20,375 nt of DNA from a virus, in the IMG/VR virus record IMGVR_UViG_3300020421_000185, positions 1 to 20,375 of that record; one strand, given 5' to 3'. Of this stretch, positions 18,131-20,375 are shown in pieces. A program made the position numbers and the translations under genes. The notes beneath the pieces were generated by a model. The model had not been told where the DNA came from. It saw only the letters and a program-made list of their open reading frames with translations, and did no database searches. Within the stretch, counting starts at the first letter, position 1, and each line of letters opens with the position of its first letter.

Positions 18131-18498
18131 AGAAATGGCTTTTACTCTTAGTGCTGGCATCACCCACGGTAGCGAGAGCAGAATTAGTGACCCCGAATTT
18201 CACCCAGGGGTCGATGAACAGTACAACCACAACGACCCAAGAAATCGTCGAGGAGATCACGACGACCACTTATGGGTCTGCATTAAACAAATGGAGTGGC
18301 GAAAATATCACTCATACATCAGCCTCATCAGGAGGCTTAGTAGATACAGATTCAGTATTTACCCTACATACAGCTGGAGACCCTTTCACTTTAGAAATAA
18401 CAGAAAGAGCAGCCAGTCAAGTTCTATCCGTAGAAGTAATCGACAGAGAAATCGACGTTACTGCTACTACGGTCTCCTTATCAGTCTTCTCGCAATAG
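18127..18498 (+). CDS. Exported protein with Thr-rich N-terminus, function unknown
   Basis: This 123-residue protein has a classic signal peptide: Lys-Lys at positions 2-3, a Leu-rich core, and a likely cleavage site after ARA at residue 18. The mature part starts ELVTPNFTQGSMNS, contains runs of Thr (TTTTT and TTTT), and ends in SLSVFSQ. I recognise this pattern from small proteins of unknown role next to tail genes in marine cyanophages. There is no lipobox and no cysteine in the mature part, so it is not a typical Rz1 lipoprotein. It overlaps the previous gene by four bases. Another reading frame, from ATG 18135, stays open through its entire length and becomes the next gene. Confidence 0.8.
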   Translation: MKKWLLLLVLASPTVARAELVTPNFTQGSMNSTTTTTQEIVEEITTTTYGSALNKWSGENITHTSASSGGLVDTDSVFTLHTAGDPFTLEITERAASQVLSVEVIDREIDVTATTVSLSVFSQ

Positions 18499-19130
18499 CA
18501 CCAGCTAAAGCGAGTGATCCTGAGACTAATAACGTTAGTAATCCTGTAGCTGCAGCGACTGGAAATGTAACCAATCAGGCGGTGCAATTCCAGAACAATG
18601 GAGCACCATCTAGGCAACACTACGGACCTAACATCTCGTGTAATGGAAGTACGATGACTTTCTCACCATTTTATATGGGAAATCAAACCACTCCATTTGA
18701 TGAGACAATGGCACAGCAAACCTATACGGTGGCTGAGAACTGGGGAGCACAGATTAACTTTATGATCCCACTTGATAAGCGTGGATTAGAAAGGTGTCGC
18801 AGTATAGCGGCAAGACAAGAAGAGAAGATGCGCCTTGACTACGAATTAGTCAGGGTTTTGAAATGCTCAGAACTACAACAAAAAGGCTTCATGATATTGC
18901 CTAATACACGTGTCTATGGGATGTGTAGCGATGTTATTCCTATATCATCTTGGACTAAGGCAAAGAAAGAAGTCATGAAATGTATAACACCACCTAAACC
19001 TTGGTATAAACCTTGGAGTAAACCTAAAGAACCTAAATGTACTATGTCCACTTTAAGTGAAGCGATAAAGAAACAAGCGGAAGCACAAGCTAAAGCAGCA
19101 AAGAAAACCACTAAAAAAACCACTAAATAA
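18426..19130 (+). CDS. Exported, cysteine-containing conserved protein; start codon uncertain
   Basis: A signal peptide (core YCYYGLLISLLAIA, cleavage after AKA) precedes a mature region of about 205 residues. That region has NQAVQFQNNGAP, then TFSPFYMG, NFMIPLDKRGLERC and EKMRLDYELVRVLKC, then GMCSDVIPI, a Pro/Trp/Lys segment and an Ala/Lys tail. Six cysteines in the mature part suggest disulfides outside the cytoplasm. This matches a protein of unknown function that I recall from cyanophages. The start is the problem: no ATG, GTG or TTG lies in frame near the signal peptide. I give ATC 18426, which places a basic N-region before the core. In-frame ATGs exist only at 18291 and 18135, inside the previous gene and far upstream of the signal peptide. 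Confidence 0.7.
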   Translation: MRRSNRQRNRRYCYYGLLISLLAIAPAKASDPETNNVSNPVAAATGNVTNQAVQFQNNGAPSRQHYGPNISCNGSTMTFSPFYMGNQTTPFDETMAQQTYTVAENWGAQINFMIPLDKRGLERCRSIAARQEEKMRLDYELVRVLKCSELQQKGFMILPNTRVYGMCSDVIPISSWTKAKKEVMKCITPPKPWYKPWSKPKEPKCTMSTLSEAIKKQAEAQAKAAKKTTKKTTK

Positions 19131-19292
19131 ATGATCGTACTTATCAAACCCGTCCTCATGGCGTTCCTCAGCTCTTCAGCTGTTAAGGAATTAGTTATAC
19201 AACTACTAGAAGCCTATGCAGAATCAACTGATAACACCATTGATGATAAGGCAGTCGAACTGATTAAAAAGAACTTATTCCCAGGAAGCTAA
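19131..19292 (+). CDS. 53-residue conserved small protein, function unknown
   Basis: An ATG directly after the previous stop (TAAATG) opens a 53-codon frame that ends directly before the next ATG, so three genes abut without gaps. The protein begins MIVLIKPVLMAFLSSSAV, a hydrophobic N-terminus, followed by KELVIQLLEAYAEST and a DDKAVELIKKNLFPGS end. I recognise this pattern (hydrophobic start, 'IDDKAVE' segment, 'LFP' end) from a small protein common in marine cyanophage genomes, with no known role. The N-terminus may associate with the membrane. The perfect abutment on both sides supports a real gene. Confidence 0.75.
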   Translation: MIVLIKPVLMAFLSSSAVKELVIQLLEAYAESTDNTIDDKAVELIKKNLFPGS

Positions 19293-19535
19293 ATGAAGAA
19301 AGCCACTGAAGCCCAATTTAATGAATTACATAACCTCGTCACTAAAGAATTTCTAAAGAGGGTCAAAAGTGGCGAAGCTTCTACCCAAGACCTTAAGGCA
19401 GCCTGTGATTGGCTTAAAACTAATGACATCAGCGGTATTGCATATGATGGTAACCCACTCTCTAAACTTGCAGCTGTAATGCCAAAAGTAGATCCAGAAC
19501 TAGTACAGAGCAGACTCTATGGCAAACGGAGCTAA
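19293..19535 (+). CDS. Probable terminase small subunit (T7 gp18-like)
   Basis: This 80-residue protein is close to T7 gp18 in size (89 residues). It is helical: NELHNLVTKEFLKRVKSGE, then STQDLKAACDWLKTND, a PLSKLAAVMPKVDPE segment and a basic end (LYGKRS). The 'S-x-x-D-L-x-A-A-x-x-W-L-K-x-N-x-I' helix is what I associate with small terminase subunits of marine podoviruses. It would recognise concatemeric DNA and pass it to the large terminase, which should be encoded downstream. AGGAAG ends four bases before the ATG. The last 17 bases overlap the next gene. The assignment is by pattern and position. Confidence 0.65.
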   Translation: MKKATEAQFNELHNLVTKEFLKRVKSGEASTQDLKAACDWLKTNDISGIAYDGNPLSKLAAVMPKVDPELVQSRLYGKRS

Positions 19536-19767
19536 ATACGCTAACGGCAATTTTAAAGCCCAACAAAAGCGATACAACAAAACAAAGAAAGGTCTTAAAT
19601 TACGAGTGGCTGCTAATGCAGCTAATAGAGCTAAAGGTACTTACGGAAATGGTGACGGTAAAGACGTTGCCCATAAAAAAGGCAGAGAGGGTGGTAAAAA
19701 AGCTTCAGATGTAACTCTGAAAAGCCCTTCGCAAAACCGTAAAAGCCGCTTAAAAATTCGTAAATGA
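19519..19767 (+). CDS. Small basic protein with HNH-like pattern
   Basis: This 82-residue, very Lys/Arg-rich protein has an RYNKTKKGLKLRVAANAANR helix, then TYGNGDGKDVAHKKG (about residues 41-55) and a C-terminal SQNRKSRLKIRK. The order G-D-G-K-D-x-x-H followed by a basic segment with Asn 73 resembles a group of small phage proteins related to the HNH (beta-beta-alpha metal) fold, but it has no zinc cysteines. It may bind or cut DNA. I recall similar proteins in marine phages annotated as hypothetical. It overlaps both neighbours (17 bases at the start, four at the end), so the three packaging-region genes are tightly linked. Confidence 0.7.
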   Translation: MANGAKYANGNFKAQQKRYNKTKKGLKLRVAANAANRAKGTYGNGDGKDVAHKKGREGGKKASDVTLKSPSQNRKSRLKIRK

Positions 19768-20093
19768 CCCCACTTCTACCAACCCCTGATCACTATTTAT
19801 ACAACCTAATAACCATGACAAATTCAGAAGCCAGAAAGCTCTGGAGAAGAGCTATTAAAGAGCACTTCAATTGTACATGTGTTTATTGTGGAAACAACTA
19901 TGAAATTAATGAACTTACACTTGATCATGTCAAAGCTAAAACAAATGGTGGTGAGAGCCTTACAAGCAATTTGGTTCCCGCCTGCAGAGAATGTAATCAG
20001 GGCAAAGGTAGCAATCATTGGCAAAGATGGATGCGTTCGACATATGGACGTAACCATGCCAGAGAACAACTTATTCTAAATCATATAAGCTGA
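19764..20093 (+). CDS. HNH endonuclease
   Basis: This 109-residue protein has clear HNH features. C39-x2-C42 and C74-x2-C77 form a zinc-binding pair of knuckles. LTLDHVKAK contains the catalytic Asp54-His55, and Asn69 lies in the SNLVPACRECN segment with Asn78 after the last Cys. It should be a metal-dependent nicking or cutting endonuclease. HNH genes beside terminase genes often help cohesive-end or packaging cleavage; a freestanding homing endonuclease is the alternative. The first ATG (19764) overlaps the previous stop. The ATG at 19815 (residue 18) would still keep the whole domain and may be the real start. Confidence 0.9.
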   Translation: MTPLLPTPDHYLYNLITMTNSEARKLWRRAIKEHFNCTCVYCGNNYEINELTLDHVKAKTNGGESLTSNLVPACRECNQGKGSNHWQRWMRSTYGRNHAREQLILNHIS

Positions 20094-20375
20094 TGGCATT
20101 ACAGAAACCTAGTTTACTTAAACAGTTTAAAGATGTAATTGATGCAAATATAAAGAAAGGTGCTAAAACAAGTGAAGAGCTAAGAAAAGGTATACCATCA
20201 TCTTTTACAGCTGCAGATGGGAGAGAATATAGATTATCAAATGTAACTAGATATTCTAAAACAGGTAAAAATCCTACATTCTTAGACGTTGCAAAAAATA
20301 AAGAAGTTACAACAGCTAGGGCTAATGCAATAAAAATGCAAACCAGTCCAAATGTAGAGAAGTTCAACCCTAAGA
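20093..20375 (+). CDS. Unidentified protein, 3' end cut by window edge
   Basis: The ATG shares its A with the previous stop (TGATG). The frame is open for 94 codons to the end of the window. The visible part begins MALQKPSLLKQFKDVIDANIKKG, followed by a basic, Ser/Thr-containing region (RYSKTGKNPTFLDVAKNK) and a TARANAIKMQTSPNVEKF segment. It does not look like the ATPase start of a large terminase. The Lys-rich composition and the HNH neighbour would suit a second nuclease or DNA-binding protein, but no motif shows this. I do not recognise it. Confidence 0.65.
   Translation, partial: MALQKPSLLKQFKDVIDANIKKGAKTSEELRKGIPSSFTAADGREYRLSNVTRYSKTGKNPTFLDVAKNKEVTTARANAIKMQTSPNVEKFNPK

Noticed and set aside
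18127-18498. Spanin pair (Rz/Rz1) for the two nested exported genes
   Set aside because: Nested arrangement is suggestive, but neither protein shows a lipobox, and neither has the membrane-anchored coiled-coil layout of an inner-membrane spanin.
18917-19159. Minus-strand frame with a hydrophobic Val/Phe/Ala stretch that looks like a membrane helix
   Set aside because: The hydrophobic stretch is the reverse reading of the Lys/Ala/Thr-rich tail of the exported protein, so it is a compositional artefact.
19169-19182. Inverted repeat CAGCT-CTTC-AGCTG inside the 53-residue gene
   Set aside because: A five-pair stem within coding sequence with no T run or start nearby; expected by chance in a window of this size.
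19824-20079. Alternative frames on both strands overlapping the HNH gene
   Set aside because: The plus-strand HNH frame has intact zinc and catalytic residues; the other frames have no recognisable features.

Overview
The window looks like the late structural block of a T7-like (autographivirus-type) podovirus genome, most likely infecting marine cyanobacteria such as Prochlorococcus or Synechococcus; a marine alphaproteobacterial (SAR11-type) host is the main alternative. The evidence is the T7 gene order (11-12-14-15-16-17-18), AT-rich DNA with every gene on the plus strand, and several small proteins that I recognise from memory as recurring in marine cyanophages. No homology search was run.

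Layout. Positions 1-25 hold the remains of an intrinsic terminator where T7 has its T-phi terminator, between the capsid gene and gene 11. Next come tail tubular protein A (40-654) and B (654-3050), followed by three internal virion/ejection proteins comparable to gp14, gp15 and gp16 (3053-11686). Then come a long tail fibre with a T7 gp17-type attachment domain (11717-15307) and a second fibre-like protein (15311-16846). The only sizeable intergenic gap (16847-16913) carries a small hairpin with a ribosome-binding site in its loop. A cluster of short genes follows: two small conserved proteins, a single-span and a two-span membrane protein (the second a holin candidate), and two nested genes for exported proteins. 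After these come a 53-residue protein, a probable small terminase subunit, a small basic HNH-like protein, a clear HNH endonuclease, and the first 94 codons of an unidentified gene cut by the window end.

How the genes work together. Tail tubular A and B build the short tail below the portal. The gp14/15/16-like proteins would leave the capsid at infection and form the DNA conduit through the envelope. The fibres bind the host. The membrane and exported proteins sit where T7 keeps its lysis genes. The small terminase and the HNH proteins belong to DNA packaging; the large terminase is expected downstream but is not seen.

Most interesting points. The exported-protein gene at about 18426-19130 has no ATG, GTG or TTG codon near its signal peptide, and its frame stays open through the whole upstream gene. 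The gp14-like protein is about three times as long as T7 gp14. The gp16-like protein shows no recognisable transglycosylase domain but has an apparent SH3-like segment. The long fibre ends in what may be a self-cleaving chaperone domain. I saw no tRNA, CRISPR array, integrase or insertion sequence.
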